From the NCBI GenBank assembly GCA_040307645.1, contig JAWRJF010000009.1, forward strand, positions 42,928 through 106,927: a DNA stretch of 64,000 nt, in the 5' to 3' direction. Below the pieces are notes generated by a model. The model worked only from the letters and a program-made list of their open reading frames with translations, searched no databases and had not been told where the DNA came from. Of this stretch, positions 24,192 to 33,523 are shown in pieces. Both the position numbers and the translations under genes were made by a program. Numbering within the stretch: the first letter of the stretch is position 1; every line of letters begins with the position of its first letter. Source of the stretch: JAVXAG01 sp040307645. GTDB taxonomy: Bacteria > Bacillota > Clostridia > Peptostreptococcales > Anaerovoracaceae.

Positions 24192-24617
24192 TTATGTAAT
24201 TACAAAAGAAAGCTCCGCCTTTGCTGCAAGTTTCCCATTAACTCTTGCTTCAGCAATTCCATTGCCTATAGGTCCTCTTTGTGCAGTCAGCGTGCACGTT
24301 AATTCCAAAACATCACCCGGAATAACCTGCTCTTTAAATCTAGCACTTTTGATACCACCAAATACTGCAATCTTACCTTTATTTTCCGGTAGAGACAGTA
24401 TTGCAATAGCCCCAACTTGAGCCAGAGCCTCTATTATTAACACCCCTGGCATAATGTGTTTCTCCGGAAAATGTCCAAGAAAGTGCATCTCATTAGCAGA
24501 TACACATTTTATACCCTTTGCATATACCCCTGGCTCATAATCAGTTATCTTGTCAACTAATAGAAAAGGATATCTATGGGGCAAAATCTTTTGTATTTCA
24601 TTTGAGTTAAGTTCCAT
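24192..24617 (-). CDS. fabZ: 3-hydroxyacyl-ACP dehydratase FabZ
   Basis: Dehydrates 3-hydroxyacyl-ACP in type II fatty-acid elongation. About 141 aa, normal for FabZ, hotdog fold. The catalytic His and Glu lie in LGHFPEKHIMPGVLIIEALAQVG (around residues 47-70). LPHRYPFLLVDKI near the N-terminus is the family opening. GGAGG precedes the ATG at 24617 by six bases; a GTG directly before it is less well spaced. It lies 12 bp after fabF in the operon. Confidence 0.95.
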   Translation of the reverse strand: MELNSNEIQKILPHRYPFLLVDKITDYEPGVYAKGIKCVSANEMHFLGHFPEKHIMPGVLIIEALAQVGAIAILSLPENKGKIAVFGGIKSARFKEQVIPGDVLELTCTLTAQRGPIGNGIAEARVNGKLAAKAELSFVIT

Positions 24618-24629
24618 CACTTGCCTCCC

Positions 24630-25862
24630 TTAATATTTTTTAAAGATTAAACTTGCGTTGTGACCCCCAAAACCAAGGGAATTGGACATGGCATATTTTA
24701 TTTCCTTAGCCCTACCTTTGTTTGGAACAATATCTAGATCACAGTCAGGATCAGAAACCTCATAACCTATTGTAGGCGGCACAAAACTACTGTTCATAGA
24801 TGAAATTGTAATTACAGCCTCCAATGCTCCTGATGCACCAAGGAGGTGACCTGTCATGGATTTTGTAGAAGACATAGGTATTGAACCTGCACTGCCACCA
24901 AAAGCATTTTTTACAGCTAAAGTTTCACATTTGTCGTTCATAGGTGTTGAAGTACCATGGGCATTGATATAATCAATTTTATCAGGGGTAATTCCTGCGT
25001 CATTAATTGCATTTATCATAGCCTTTGCTGCACCTATACCACTATCTGATGGAGCCGTCATATGAAAAGCATCGCAAGTAGATCCATAGCCTACCACCTC
25101 ACCTAAAATCTTTGCGCCTCTTTTTACTGCATGGTCATAATCCTCTAGCACTAAAATAGCAGCACCTTCCCCCATTACAAAACCATTTCTTTCCTTGTCG
25201 AAGGGGATAGAGGCTCTATTCTTGTCTGTGGATGATGATAGCGCTTTTATTGCTGTAAAGCCTCCAATACCAAGAGGTGTAACGCAGCTTTCAGCACCAC
25301 CGGCCACTACTATGTCAGCATAACCATGTCTAATCTGCCTAAAACTTTCTCCAATAGCATTAGTAGCTCCGGCACAAGCGGTAACAATACAAGTACAGCT
25401 GCCTTTTAACCCATACTCAATTGCTACCATTCCAGCTGCCATATTTGTAATAGCCATTGGAATAAAGAAAGGTGAAACACGATCAAAGCCCTTTTCTAAC
25501 CCCTTAGAATGCTCAGTTTCAATTACCCCAAGTCCGCCAATACCACTGGCAATAGTAACTCCCACGCGATCAGTATCTTCCGTGGTTAAATCTAGACCAC
25601 TTTCATCTAAAGCTTCTTTTGATGCAATAAGGGCAAATTGAACAAAACGGTCAAGACGCTTACTTTTTCTTTTATCCATATAATCGTCAATATTAAAATT
25701 TTTCACCTCAGCAGCAAGATGGACTTTTTGGTCAGTAGTATCAAACTGAGTGATAGGATCTATCCCACATACTCCATTTTGGGCATTTAGCCATATATCT
25801 TTCACATTATTACCGATAGGTGAAATTCCACCCATTCCAGTTATAACAACTCTTCTCTTCAT
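24630..25862 (-). CDS. fabF: 3-oxoacyl-ACP synthase II (FabF)
   Basis: Condensing enzyme that extends acyl-ACP with malonyl-ACP. 410 aa. The thiolase-fold catalytic triad is visible: Cys in IVTACAGATNAIGE, His in YINAHGTSTPMND and His in STKSMTGHLLGASGALE. The C-terminal ISNSLGFGGHN is also characteristic (here SNSLGFGGHNASLIF). The start MKRRVVITGMGG is set by AGGAGG upstream, giving 11 bp between the fabG stop and this ATG. Longer frames overlap fabG without a site. Confidence 0.96.
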   Translation of the reverse strand: MKRRVVITGMGGISPIGNNVKDIWLNAQNGVCGIDPITQFDTTDQKVHLAAEVKNFNIDDYMDKRKSKRLDRFVQFALIASKEALDESGLDLTTEDTDRVGVTIASGIGGLGVIETEHSKGLEKGFDRVSPFFIPMAITNMAAGMVAIEYGLKGSCTCIVTACAGATNAIGESFRQIRHGYADIVVAGGAESCVTPLGIGGFTAIKALSSSTDKNRASIPFDKERNGFVMGEGAAILVLEDYDHAVKRGAKILGEVVGYGSTCDAFHMTAPSDSGIGAAKAMINAINDAGITPDKIDYINAHGTSTPMNDKCETLAVKNAFGGSAGSIPMSSTKSMTGHLLGASGALEAVITISSMNSSFVPPTIGYEVSDPDCDLDIVPNKGRAKEIKYAMSNSLGFGGHNASLIFKKY

Positions 25863-25873
25863 TACTTCCTCCT

Positions 25874-26614
25874 TTACATCATGGCCATGCCGCCATCGAC
25901 GCACAGCACCTGACCAGTAATGTATGATGACCTTTCATCTGAAAGAAAGGCAACAGCACCTGCTACATCTTCAACCTTACCTAAGCTCGCTACAGGAATA
26001 TTCATAGAAATAGATTTCACAACCTCATCAGGCAATGAATCTGTCATATCGGTTTGGATAAATCCCGGAGCAACTGCATTTACAGTTATACCTCGAGAGG
26101 CAACCTCTCTTGCCATCGACTTGGTCATGCCTATAACTCCTGCTTTGCTTGCTGCATAATTTATCTGTCCACTGTTACCCATAAGTCCTACAACACTTGA
26201 AATATTAACAATTCTTCCATATTTAGCTTTCATCATAGGACGACAGACAGCCTTCATCATGTTAAAGGTACCCTTTAAGTTTGTATCTATTACCTGGTCA
26301 AACTCATCTTCCTTCATTCGAATCAAAACATTATCCCTGGTAATACCGGCGTTATTCACTAAAATATCAATTTTACCAAAACTCTCAATTGCCTTATCGA
26401 TTACTTCCATGCAAAGGTCATAATCCGAAACACTTCCTTTTACTAAAACTACGGCAGCACCTTTTGCTTCACAAAGTTTTTTTGTTTCAACGGCAGCCTC
26501 TTCATTTCCAGCAAAATTAATTACTAAATTATATCCTAAATCAGCAAATTTCAGGCAAATACCCCGACCTATACCTCTACTTCCACCAGTTACAACTGCA
26601 GTTCTCTTTTCCAT
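25874..26614 (-). CDS. fabG: 3-oxoacyl-ACP reductase FabG
   Basis: NADPH-dependent short-chain dehydrogenase reducing 3-oxoacyl-ACP. 246 aa. The cofactor loop is TGGSRGIGRGI near residue 10, NNAGIT near 88, and the catalytic Ser and Tyr-Lys are in VNISSVVGLMG and INYAASKAG (about 137-158). The end VDGGMAMM is typical. Its start shares one base with the fabD stop codon, which indicates tight translational coupling. Confidence 0.96.
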   Translation of the reverse strand: MEKRTAVVTGGSRGIGRGICLKFADLGYNLVINFAGNEEAAVETKKLCEAKGAAVVLVKGSVSDYDLCMEVIDKAIESFGKIDILVNNAGITRDNVLIRMKEDEFDQVIDTNLKGTFNMMKAVCRPMMKAKYGRIVNISSVVGLMGNSGQINYAASKAGVIGMTKSMAREVASRGITVNAVAPGFIQTDMTDSLPDEVVKSISMNIPVASLGKVEDVAGAVAFLSDERSSYITGQVLCVDGGMAMM

Positions 26615-27555
26615 TAAGCTTCTCCCTTCTGTCTAATAATAGCCTCTATTGCCTCTTCCATAGAAGTAATATCTTCTATAGAAAAAACCGTTATTTCAGG
26701 GCTGGTTTTCTTCACAAAGCCAGCCAAAGCCTTGCCTGGCCCAATTTCCAAAATAGTGTCTATACCTAAGTTTCTCATGTATTCAATAGTATCCTGGAAG
26801 TATACACTGCTTTTTACCTGCTGCTCTAAAAGCTGTTCAATTGTGTCACCTTCTTGCAATGGTCTTCCTGTACAGTTAAAAACCACAGGTATTTCCATAT
26901 TTCCAAATGTGACCTCTCTAAATTTTTCTTTAAGGGCATTCCCTGCCGGCTCCATTAATGCAGTGTGAAAAGGCCCGCTGACTTTTAACTCTATACATCT
27001 CTTTGCGCCAAGATCTTTTGCCAATGACACAAGAAGATCCACACCCTTCATTTGTCCCCCGACTACTATTTGTCCAGGGCAGTTAAAATTTGCTGCCGCA
27101 ACAACTTCCCCCGTTTTTTCAGCCGCAGTGTTTACCGCATCTAAAACCTGTTTACGAGTAAGCCCCATTACCGCAACCATTTTGCTGTCTACGCCTAATG
27201 CAGCCTTTTCCATCTCTATTCCTCTAAACGAAACCAATTCGAGGGCAGTTTTTCTGTCAAAAACATTTGCTGCATATAGTGCTGAATATTCTCCCAAACT
27301 AAGACCGGCTACAATTTCAGGCACTATACCCTTTTCCTTCAGACATTCTGTAACTGCAATTGCAAAGGACACCATAACAGGTTGAGTATTTTTAGTGTCC
27401 GACAATGCCTCCATGGGGCCCTCAAAAGCCATTTCTCTCAGATGAGGTTTTAGAGCATCAAAATTTTCTCTAAAGCACGGGTTATTTTCATAGAGATCCT
27501 TACCCATACCAACTTTTTGGCTTCCTTGACCTGCATACAAAAATCCTAATCTCAT
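26614..27555 (-). CDS. fabD: Malonyl-CoA:ACP transacylase FabD
   Basis: Loads malonate from malonyl-CoA on acyl carrier protein. 313 aa. The nucleophilic Ser is in AGLSLGEYSALYAAN (about residue 91), the N-terminal FLYAGQGSQKVGMGKDLY is the substrate loop, and the catalytic His is in VSGPFHTALMEPA. The start overlaps the preceding FabK-like gene by four bases (ATGA). Standard length and motifs. Confidence 0.95.
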   Translation of the reverse strand: MRLGFLYAGQGSQKVGMGKDLYENNPCFRENFDALKPHLREMAFEGPMEALSDTKNTQPVMVSFAIAVTECLKEKGIVPEIVAGLSLGEYSALYAANVFDRKTALELVSFRGIEMEKAALGVDSKMVAVMGLTRKQVLDAVNTAAEKTGEVVAAANFNCPGQIVVGGQMKGVDLLVSLAKDLGAKRCIELKVSGPFHTALMEPAGNALKEKFREVTFGNMEIPVVFNCTGRPLQEGDTIEQLLEQQVKSSVYFQDTIEYMRNLGIDTILEIGPGKALAGFVKKTSPEITVFSIEDITSMEEAIEAIIRQKGEA

Positions 27556-28595
27556 ACAATCATTCCTCCCAAAAGCTGGTTTAATAAGGCTTCAACTGTG
27601 GTCATTTTATTTATCCGACCCACATCTGAGCCGCAAAAAAACAAACCTTCATCATAATTCCCCTTTACGGCTTCAATAAGTGCCGTTGTAATGCAATAAG
27701 GAGTATCTCCCGGCCTGCATGGAATAAGGCAATCTGCACATTTTTTATGTTGAACACTTTCTCCCTTTAATATTTTTTCTATCAAAGGAGTTTTTAAAGC
27801 TCTTCCCGGCATCCCTACAGGGCTTTTTATAATCACTACATCTTCTGCTTTACCATTTAGGATTACATTTTTGAAACCTTCAGATGCATCACATTCTTCA
27901 GTCGCAATGAATCTTGTTGCAATTTGAACACCACTGGCTCCTGCTTCCATTACACTCCTTATATCTTCACTATCAAAAATACTTCCTCCTGCAAAAACAG
28001 GAATTGACCCAAATTCACAAATATTGCTCATAACATCTTTTACGATATCGGGGAGACTCATAGTTGTGTTTTCCTCAAGAGCCTCTTTATTAAAGCCAAG
28101 GTGCCCTCCAGCACCGCTGCCTTCCACCACAACAAAATCCGGAACTCTTTTATATCTTTTTTTCCATACCTTACAAATAGTTTTAGCACCTCTTCCACTG
28201 GAAACTATTGGCGCTAACAAAATATCACTGTTGGCAGCTAAAGCCGGTAGTTCTAAAGGCAACCCTGCCCCTGAGATTATTGCATCAGCACCTGCCTCTA
28301 TAGCAGTATTTACAGCCTGGCTATAATCTTTCGTAGCTACCATGGCATTTATTGCAATAAGACCCTTGCCACCTGATATTTCCTTTGCCTTTAGGATTTC
28401 TCTTTTTAAAGCCCTTTTGTTGGCCTCCTTGGAATTTGTCCAGAAATCATCCTCCAAAAACCCGGGATTAGCAGTTGAAATAGTGCCCATTCCACCATAA
28501 GATGCAACGTGGCCCGCTAAATTTCCAAGAGATACGCCTATACCCATTCCACCTTGTATTATAGGTATTTCTAGTTCTTTATTGCCTAGTTTCAT
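27552..28595 (-). CDS. Second FabK/nitronate-monooxygenase-like flavoprotein with Cys cluster
   Basis: FMN-dependent TIM-barrel protein of 347 aa from the nitronate monooxygenase/FabK superfamily. Visible features are PIIQGGMGIGVS at the N-terminus, GAGLPLELP, VVEGSGAGGHLG with the active-site His, and PVFAGGSIF. Its C-terminal part has four cysteines at about 286, 289, 293 and 301 (CX2CX3CX7C), plus one near 321. The neighbouring FabK lacks this cluster, which could bind iron-sulfur or zinc. It sits between fabK and fabD with a 1-bp gap on one side and a 4-bp overlap on the other, so it is clearly part of the operon. Whether it reduces enoyl-ACP, acts on nitronates or does something else is unknown. 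Confidence 0.8.
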   Translation of the reverse strand: MKLGNKELEIPIIQGGMGIGVSLGNLAGHVASYGGMGTISTANPGFLEDDFWTNSKEANKRALKREILKAKEISGGKGLIAINAMVATKDYSQAVNTAIEAGADAIISGAGLPLELPALAANSDILLAPIVSSGRGAKTICKVWKKRYKRVPDFVVVEGSGAGGHLGFNKEALEENTTMSLPDIVKDVMSNICEFGSIPVFAGGSIFDSEDIRSVMEAGASGVQIATRFIATEECDASEGFKNVILNGKAEDVVIIKSPVGMPGRALKTPLIEKILKGESVQHKKCADCLIPCRPGDTPYCITTALIEAVKGNYDEGLFFCGSDVGRINKMTTVEALLNQLLGGMIV

Positions 28596-28596
28596 A

Positions 28597-29532
28597 CTAA
28601 TCCACCAATAATTCCTTTCTGGCAGTTTCATATTCCTCCATAATACTTAGAAAAATTTCTCTAACAGGCTTGATTTCTTTTACCATAGCAGATACCTGAC
28701 CTGCCATTAGGGAACCATTTTTTATATCTCCATCTAAAACTGCTTTTCTCAGAGAACCTAAAGCAAATAATTCCAGTTCCATTTTGTCTGCTCCCTGCTT
28801 TTCTAGTTTTATATATTCCCTTGCCATAGGATTTTTTAGAATCCTTACAGGAGTTCCAGCAATACGGCCTGTAACAGTAGTATCATTGTCTTTAGATTTA
28901 ATGATGGCCTGCTTATAATTATCATGTATTGGACATTCCTCACTGGCCAACAAACAGGTCCCCACTTGAATCCCGCAAGCTCCAAGGGCCATTGTGGCAA
29001 GAAGCTGCCTTCCACAAGCAATACCCCCAGCTGCAATGATTGGAATATCTACTGCATCAACTACCTGTGGGATAAGGGCCATAGTTGTGATCTCACCAAC
29101 ATGACCTCCACTTTCAGTCCCCTCTGCAATAAGACCTGTAGCTCCACTTCCTGCTAATCTTTTTGCTAATGCCACTGATGAAACTACAGGGAATACTTTA
29201 ATATTCTCCTGGTTCCACAGTTTCATATATTTCCCTGGATTTCCCGCTCCTGTAGTAACAACAGGAACCCCCTCTTTTGCAACGATCTCCGCCATTTTAT
29301 CCGCTTCAGGGTTCATAAGCATTATATTTACGCCAAAAGGCTTTTCCGTCAAGGATTTGCAGACTTTTATATGCTCTTGCAGAGTGTTGCTATCCATTCC
29401 ACCTGCACCTATTAGACCAAGTCCCCCTGCATTTGAAACGGCTGCCGCAAATTGGCCTGTAGCAATATTTGCCATACCTCCCTGTATGATAGGAAATTCA
29501 ATCCCTAATATATCATTTATTTTTTTTCTCAT
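28597..29532 (-). CDS. fabK: Enoyl-ACP reductase II (FabK)
   Basis: FMN and NAD(P)H-dependent enoyl-ACP reductase, the last step of each elongation cycle, found in place of FabI in many Firmicutes. About 311 aa. The sequence opens INDILGIEFPIIQGGMANIATG, then has GLGLIGAGGM, GLIAEGTESGGHVGEITTM with the catalytic His, and IIAAGGIACGRQL (FMN phosphate site). The start at 29532 has AAAGGGG seven bases upstream; the longer frame would run back into fabH. No FabI gene is seen nearby. Confidence 0.93.
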   Translation of the reverse strand: MRKKINDILGIEFPIIQGGMANIATGQFAAAVSNAGGLGLIGAGGMDSNTLQEHIKVCKSLTEKPFGVNIMLMNPEADKMAEIVAKEGVPVVTTGAGNPGKYMKLWNQENIKVFPVVSSVALAKRLAGSGATGLIAEGTESGGHVGEITTMALIPQVVDAVDIPIIAAGGIACGRQLLATMALGACGIQVGTCLLASEECPIHDNYKQAIIKSKDNDTTVTGRIAGTPVRILKNPMAREYIKLEKQGADKMELELFALGSLRKAVLDGDIKNGSLMAGQVSAMVKEIKPVREIFLSIMEEYETARKELLVD

Positions 29533-29543
29533 TATTTTCCCCT

Positions 29544-30473
29544 TTACCATGATAACAGCGCGCCTCCATAAGTAAGTCCTGCTCCAAATCCGGCACATAT
29601 CACCTTTTTCCCTTTTTCAAGCAGTCCCTTTTCCTTCATTTCAGAAAGAGCTATAGGAATACTAGCTGCCGAGGTGTTACCATAATTATTCAAATTTATA
29701 TAAAACTTCTCTGGATTTTCCTTTAATCTTTTTATGGCATTCTCAATTATTTTCCCATTAGCCTGATGACATACAAAATATTCAACATCCTCTGTCCCAC
29801 CAAGGTCTACAGCAATTTTAGGAATAATTTCCACTGCAAATCTATATACAGCTCTACCATCCATTTTTATTTTTCCATCAGCTCTGCTACAATACAAAAC
29901 TTCATCATCTGCAATGCATCCTGATGTAAATGCATATGGGTTTTCCTCAGTAGGTACAACCTTCACTACTGACGCACCAGCTCCATCACCAAACAGAACA
30001 CTAGTCTTAGGATCCTCCATATCAAGAAAATCTGAAATCTTTTCACTTCCTACTATAAGTGCATATTCATTTTCCCTGTTTTCTAATAAACTTTTTCCTA
30101 TTTCAAGCCCATATAAAAAACCTGTACACGCAGCATTAATATCAAGGGCCATTATGTTCTCTCTAAGATCTAATTTTTTTGCTAATCGGCAAGCCATTGA
30201 AGGTGTGTAATAATCAGGGGTAAAGGTTGCCACAATTACCACTCCAATGCTATCCTTATCTATTTTTCCATCTAAAATGGCTGCTCTACTTGCACCTAAA
30301 GCAAAATCTAGATTTTCCTCTTTTTTATCTTTATCTGCAAAATACCTTTGACATATGCCGGTTCTCTCCTTTATCCAAGTGTGAGATGTCTCTGTCAGCT
30401 CTTCCATATCCCTATTGGTATAAAGCTTACTACCCATACTTCTTCCAAGTCCAACTATTTTAAGTCCTGCCAT
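29544..30473 (-). CDS. fabH: 3-oxoacyl-ACP synthase III (FabH)
   Basis: Initiates fatty-acid synthesis by condensing acyl-CoA with malonyl-ACP. 309 aa. Catalytic residues are visible: Cys in DINAACTGFLYG, His in EYFVCHQANGKII and Asn in LNNYGNTSAASIP. The C-terminal GFGAGLTYGGALL is conserved. The ATG at 30473 has AAGGAGAG upstream and overlaps the accA stop region by 14 bp. Primer preference (acetyl or branched acyl-CoA) cannot be read here, though two BrnQ carriers lie just upstream. Confidence 0.95.
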   Translation of the reverse strand: MAGLKIVGLGRSMGSKLYTNRDMEELTETSHTWIKERTGICQRYFADKDKKEENLDFALGASRAAILDGKIDKDSIGVVIVATFTPDYYTPSMACRLAKKLDLRENIMALDINAACTGFLYGLEIGKSLLENRENEYALIVGSEKISDFLDMEDPKTSVLFGDGAGASVVKVVPTEENPYAFTSGCIADDEVLYCSRADGKIKMDGRAVYRFAVEIIPKIAVDLGGTEDVEYFVCHQANGKIIENAIKRLKENPEKFYINLNNYGNTSAASIPIALSEMKEKGLLEKGKKVICAGFGAGLTYGGALLSW

Positions 30474-31284
30474 TTTCTCTCCTTGTACTTCCAATATACC
30501 TTAATTTCTTATATCTATTTTTTACTAAAGCCTGTTTATTCTGGCTTGTAAGCTTAGCAAGTTCTCTTTCAAGAATTTCCTCAAGCTTATGGTAGACTAT
30601 TTCAGGGCCATTATGTGCTCCTCCCGTTGGTTCTAAAACAATTTCATCACCAACTCCAAGATTGATAAGATCTTCTGCAGTAAGCTTCATTACATCGCAA
30701 GCCTCTTCCCATCTTCCCCCATCCTTCCACAAAATAGCAGAAAATCCTTCAGGGGATAATACAGAAAATATTGCATTTTCCAGTAATATCAACTTGTCAC
30801 AGACTGCAAGGGCTAATGCTCCTCCACTTCCACCTTCTCCTATTACAATAGAAATAATAGGTACTTCTAAATTACTTAACGTGGCAAGGCAGCCGGCAAT
30901 AGCTTCCCCTTGTCCTCTCTCCTCTGCTTCAAGTCCGGGAAAAGCTCCAGGTGTATCAACAAAAGTTATAACAGGCCTTTTAAATTTTTGTGCTTGAAGG
31001 AAAAGTCGTTCTGCTTTTCTATATCCTTCAGGATTAGGCATTCCAAATCTACACTCTAAATTTTCTTCCAGACTTCTACCCTTCAGGTGCCCAATAACCG
31101 TAACTGGAATTCCTTTGAATGAAGCAATTCCACCAAGGATACTTTTATCATCGCCTTGCCTCCTGTCTCCAGCCAATGGAATAAAATCTTCAAAAAGTGC
31201 GTTGATGTAATCCTTTGTCACTGGCCTTTTACTGTTTCTTGCTATTTTAACTCTCTCTGCCGGAGAAATATTATTAATTTTCAT
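30460..31284 (-). CDS. accA: Acetyl-CoA carboxylase carboxyltransferase subunit alpha
   Basis: Alpha half of the carboxyltransferase that makes malonyl-CoA, working with AccD. 274 aa, shorter than E. coli AccA (319 aa) but usual in Clostridia. Visible features are RPVTKDYINALFEDFIPLAGDR, GRSLEENLECRFGMPNPEGYRKA, FVDTPGAFPGLEAEERGQGEAIA with the crotonase-type core, and GEGGSGGALALAVCD. It follows accD by five bases. Confidence 0.95.
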   Translation of the reverse strand: MKINNISPAERVKIARNSKRPVTKDYINALFEDFIPLAGDRRQGDDKSILGGIASFKGIPVTVIGHLKGRSLEENLECRFGMPNPEGYRKAERLFLQAQKFKRPVITFVDTPGAFPGLEAEERGQGEAIAGCLATLSNLEVPIISIVIGEGGSGGALALAVCDKLILLENAIFSVLSPEGFSAILWKDGGRWEEACDVMKLTAEDLINLGVGDEIVLEPTGGAHNGPEIVYHKLEEILERELAKLTSQNKQALVKNRYKKLRYIGSTRRENGRT

Positions 31285-31289
31285 CTGGT

Positions 31290-32144
31290 TTACCTCCTGT
31301 GCAGCTTAAGAATTTTTATCAGCGCCTGACGCATATTTTTTCTGTTTTCGATTATGTCTACAAAGCCATGTTCTAAAAGATATTCGGACTTTTGAAAACC
31401 TTCAGGAAGTTTTTCCTTTATGGTTTCTTCTATTACTCTTGGCCCGGCAAAACCAATTAAAGCTTTAGGCTCAGCGATTATAATATCTCCAAGGCTTGCA
31501 AAACTAGCAGTTACGCCTCCTGTTGTAGGATTTGTTAAAACAGATATATAAAGACCACCGCTATCACTATGCCTCTTAATTGCTGCCGACGTTTTAGCCA
31601 TCTGAAAGAGAGACAAAATGCCTTCTTGCATTCTGGCACCTCCAGAGGCCGAAAAAATTATAACCGGAAGTTTCTTTTTTGTGGCATATTCGATAGCCCT
31701 AGTGATTTTCTCTCCTAGAGCCACCCCCATGCTTCCCATTAAAAACCTACTGTCCATAACACAAACCATAGCTTTATTGCCACCTATCTTGCAAGTTCCA
31801 GTTAAAACTCCCTCTATCAACCCAGTCTTTTCTCTTATACTGTCAAGTTTTTCTCTATATTCTGGAAAATCTAAAGGGTTTCCCCCTTTAAGACCTTTAT
31901 TTAGCTCTCTAAAGCTACCCTCATCTACTGTGTACTTTATTCTAAGCTTTGCTGGAATCTGAAAATGATATTCACAGTTTGGGCAAACACATTTTTCTTC
32001 AAGAAGTGTCTTTCTAAAATGAATTTCTTTACATTTAGGACACTCTACCTGTCTCTCATCATCAGTGCTTTGATTTTTTGATTTCAGATTCTTTAATCTT
32101 CTTAATGCCATTAAGACATCCTTTTTTTCTGCAAAAGGATTCAT
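31290..32144 (-). CDS. accD: Acetyl-CoA carboxylase carboxyltransferase subunit beta
   Basis: Beta half of the carboxyltransferase, 284 aa. The N-terminal zinc ribbon is intact (CPKCKEIHFRKTLLEEKCVC followed by PNC, that is CX2CX15CX2C at about residues 35-57). IFSASGGARMQEGILSLFQMAKT and NPTTGGVTASFASLGDIIIAEP form the active-site region. Its ATG overlaps the accC stop codon by four bases, with GGAGG upstream. Confidence 0.95.
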   Translation of the reverse strand: MNPFAEKKDVLMALRRLKNLKSKNQSTDDERQVECPKCKEIHFRKTLLEEKCVCPNCEYHFQIPAKLRIKYTVDEGSFRELNKGLKGGNPLDFPEYREKLDSIREKTGLIEGVLTGTCKIGGNKAMVCVMDSRFLMGSMGVALGEKITRAIEYATKKKLPVIIFSASGGARMQEGILSLFQMAKTSAAIKRHSDSGGLYISVLTNPTTGGVTASFASLGDIIIAEPKALIGFAGPRVIEETIKEKLPEGFQKSEYLLEHGFVDIIENRKNMRQALIKILKLHRR

Positions 32145-33523
32145 CTCATGTTACCTCCTGCAGCTTTATTTAGGTCAAGAAGCTTTTTTAGATGAGTATT
32201 TATATATCCTGTATGATAGTTTCCACGAATAAAATCACTTTCGTACATAAGAAGGTTTTGTAATATTAAATTATTTTTTACGCCTGTAATTACGGTTTCC
32301 TCCAATGCGCGCCTCATTTTTCTTATAGCATCTGACCTTGTCTTTCCATGTACAATTATCTTTGCCATCATTGAATCATAATAAGGGCTTACCTGACAGC
32401 CATTATACAGATAGCTATCTACCCTAACCCCTGCGCCTAAGGCAAAGTGTACAAAATCTACTGTTCCTGCATTAGGTGCAAAGTCATTATCAATATCCTC
32501 TGCTGTTATTCTGCACTCTATGGCATGGCCTGTAAAACTCACCTCATCTTGACAAAAACTCAATGGAATCCCCGATGCAATTTTTATCTGCCACGCAACT
32601 ATATCTATACCTGTCAACATTTCAGTAACAGGATGTTCTACCTGTATTCTTGTATTCATTTCAATAAAGTAGAAATTGTGATTTTTATCTAAAACGAACT
32701 CAATGGTTCCTGCACTTACATACTCAACAGCCTTTGCAGCCTTTATGGCCACCATTCCCATTGCCTCTCTCAGTTCCTGGCTTATGCCAGCTGATGGCGC
32801 TTCTTCAAGTATTTTTTGGTTTCGACGTTGAATTGAACAGTCCCTTTCTCCAAGGTGAACAACATTGCCTTTTTCGTCTGCTAAAATCTGAAATTCTATG
32901 TGTTTAGGGTCTTCGATAAGTTTCTCTATATACATTACATCATCGCCAAATGACGATATTGCCTCTTGTTTTGCAATATTGTATGCATCTCTTATCTCTC
33001 CTTCAGAATAGGCTTTTCGCATTCCTTTGCCTCCACCACCTGAAGCTGCTTTTATCAAAACCGGATAACCTATGGTTTCTGCTAGCTTTACAGCCTCATC
33101 TGCTGTGGTAACATTGTCCTGTCCTCCTGGAACTATAGGAATTCCACTTTCCTTCATAAGTTTTCTTGCGGCAAGCTTATTACCCATCTTCTCAATAACC
33201 TCTGCAGATGGACCTATAAAAATAATGTTATTTTCTCTGCATTTCCTAGGAAAGTCGCTGTTTTCAGATAAAAACCCAAAACCCGGATGTATTGCCTCCG
33301 CTCCAGTCATTTTCGCAGCTTCAATAATAGCGCTGATATTCAGATAGCTATCTGAGGACTTTGGACCGCCGATGCACACTGCTTCTCCTGCTATTTGAAC
33401 ATGAAGGCTATTTTTATCTGCAGTTGAATAAACTGCAACAGTATCAATACCTAGTTCCCTGGCAGCTCTAATTATTCTTACAGCAATCTCTCCCCTATTA
33501 GCTATTAAGATTTTCTTTATCAT
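32141..33523 (-). CDS. accC: Biotin carboxylase subunit of acetyl-CoA carboxylase
   Basis: ATP-grasp enzyme that carboxylates the biotin of AccB. 460 aa, normal. It starts IKKILIANRGEIAVRIIRAARELG, with AIHPGFGFLSENSDF, ATP-site loop KAASGGGGKGMR, and HLGERDCSIQRRNQKILEEAPS with ENSDFPRKC features of the family; EMNTRIQVEHPVTE holds the metal ligands. It overlaps accB by four bases. Followed by accD and accA, so the full ACC complex is encoded here. Confidence 0.96.
   Translation of the reverse strand: MIKKILIANRGEIAVRIIRAARELGIDTVAVYSTADKNSLHVQIAGEAVCIGGPKSSDSYLNISAIIEAAKMTGAEAIHPGFGFLSENSDFPRKCRENNIIFIGPSAEVIEKMGNKLAARKLMKESGIPIVPGGQDNVTTADEAVKLAETIGYPVLIKAASGGGGKGMRKAYSEGEIRDAYNIAKQEAISSFGDDVMYIEKLIEDPKHIEFQILADEKGNVVHLGERDCSIQRRNQKILEEAPSAGISQELREAMGMVAIKAAKAVEYVSAGTIEFVLDKNHNFYFIEMNTRIQVEHPVTEMLTGIDIVAWQIKIASGIPLSFCQDEVSFTGHAIECRITAEDIDNDFAPNAGTVDFVHFALGAGVRVDSYLYNGCQVSPYYDSMMAKIIVHGKTRSDAIRKMRRALEETVITGVKNNLILQNLLMYESDFIRGNYHTGYINTHLKKLLDLNKAAGGNMR

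Noticed and set aside
29533..29598. Longer N-terminal extension of fabK overlapping fabH
   Set aside because: The extension has no family similarity, while AAAGGGG precedes the internal ATG at 29532, which matches the normal FabK start. Similar extensions were trimmed for fabH, fabF, nadE, both brnQ genes and the FHA-RodA gene.
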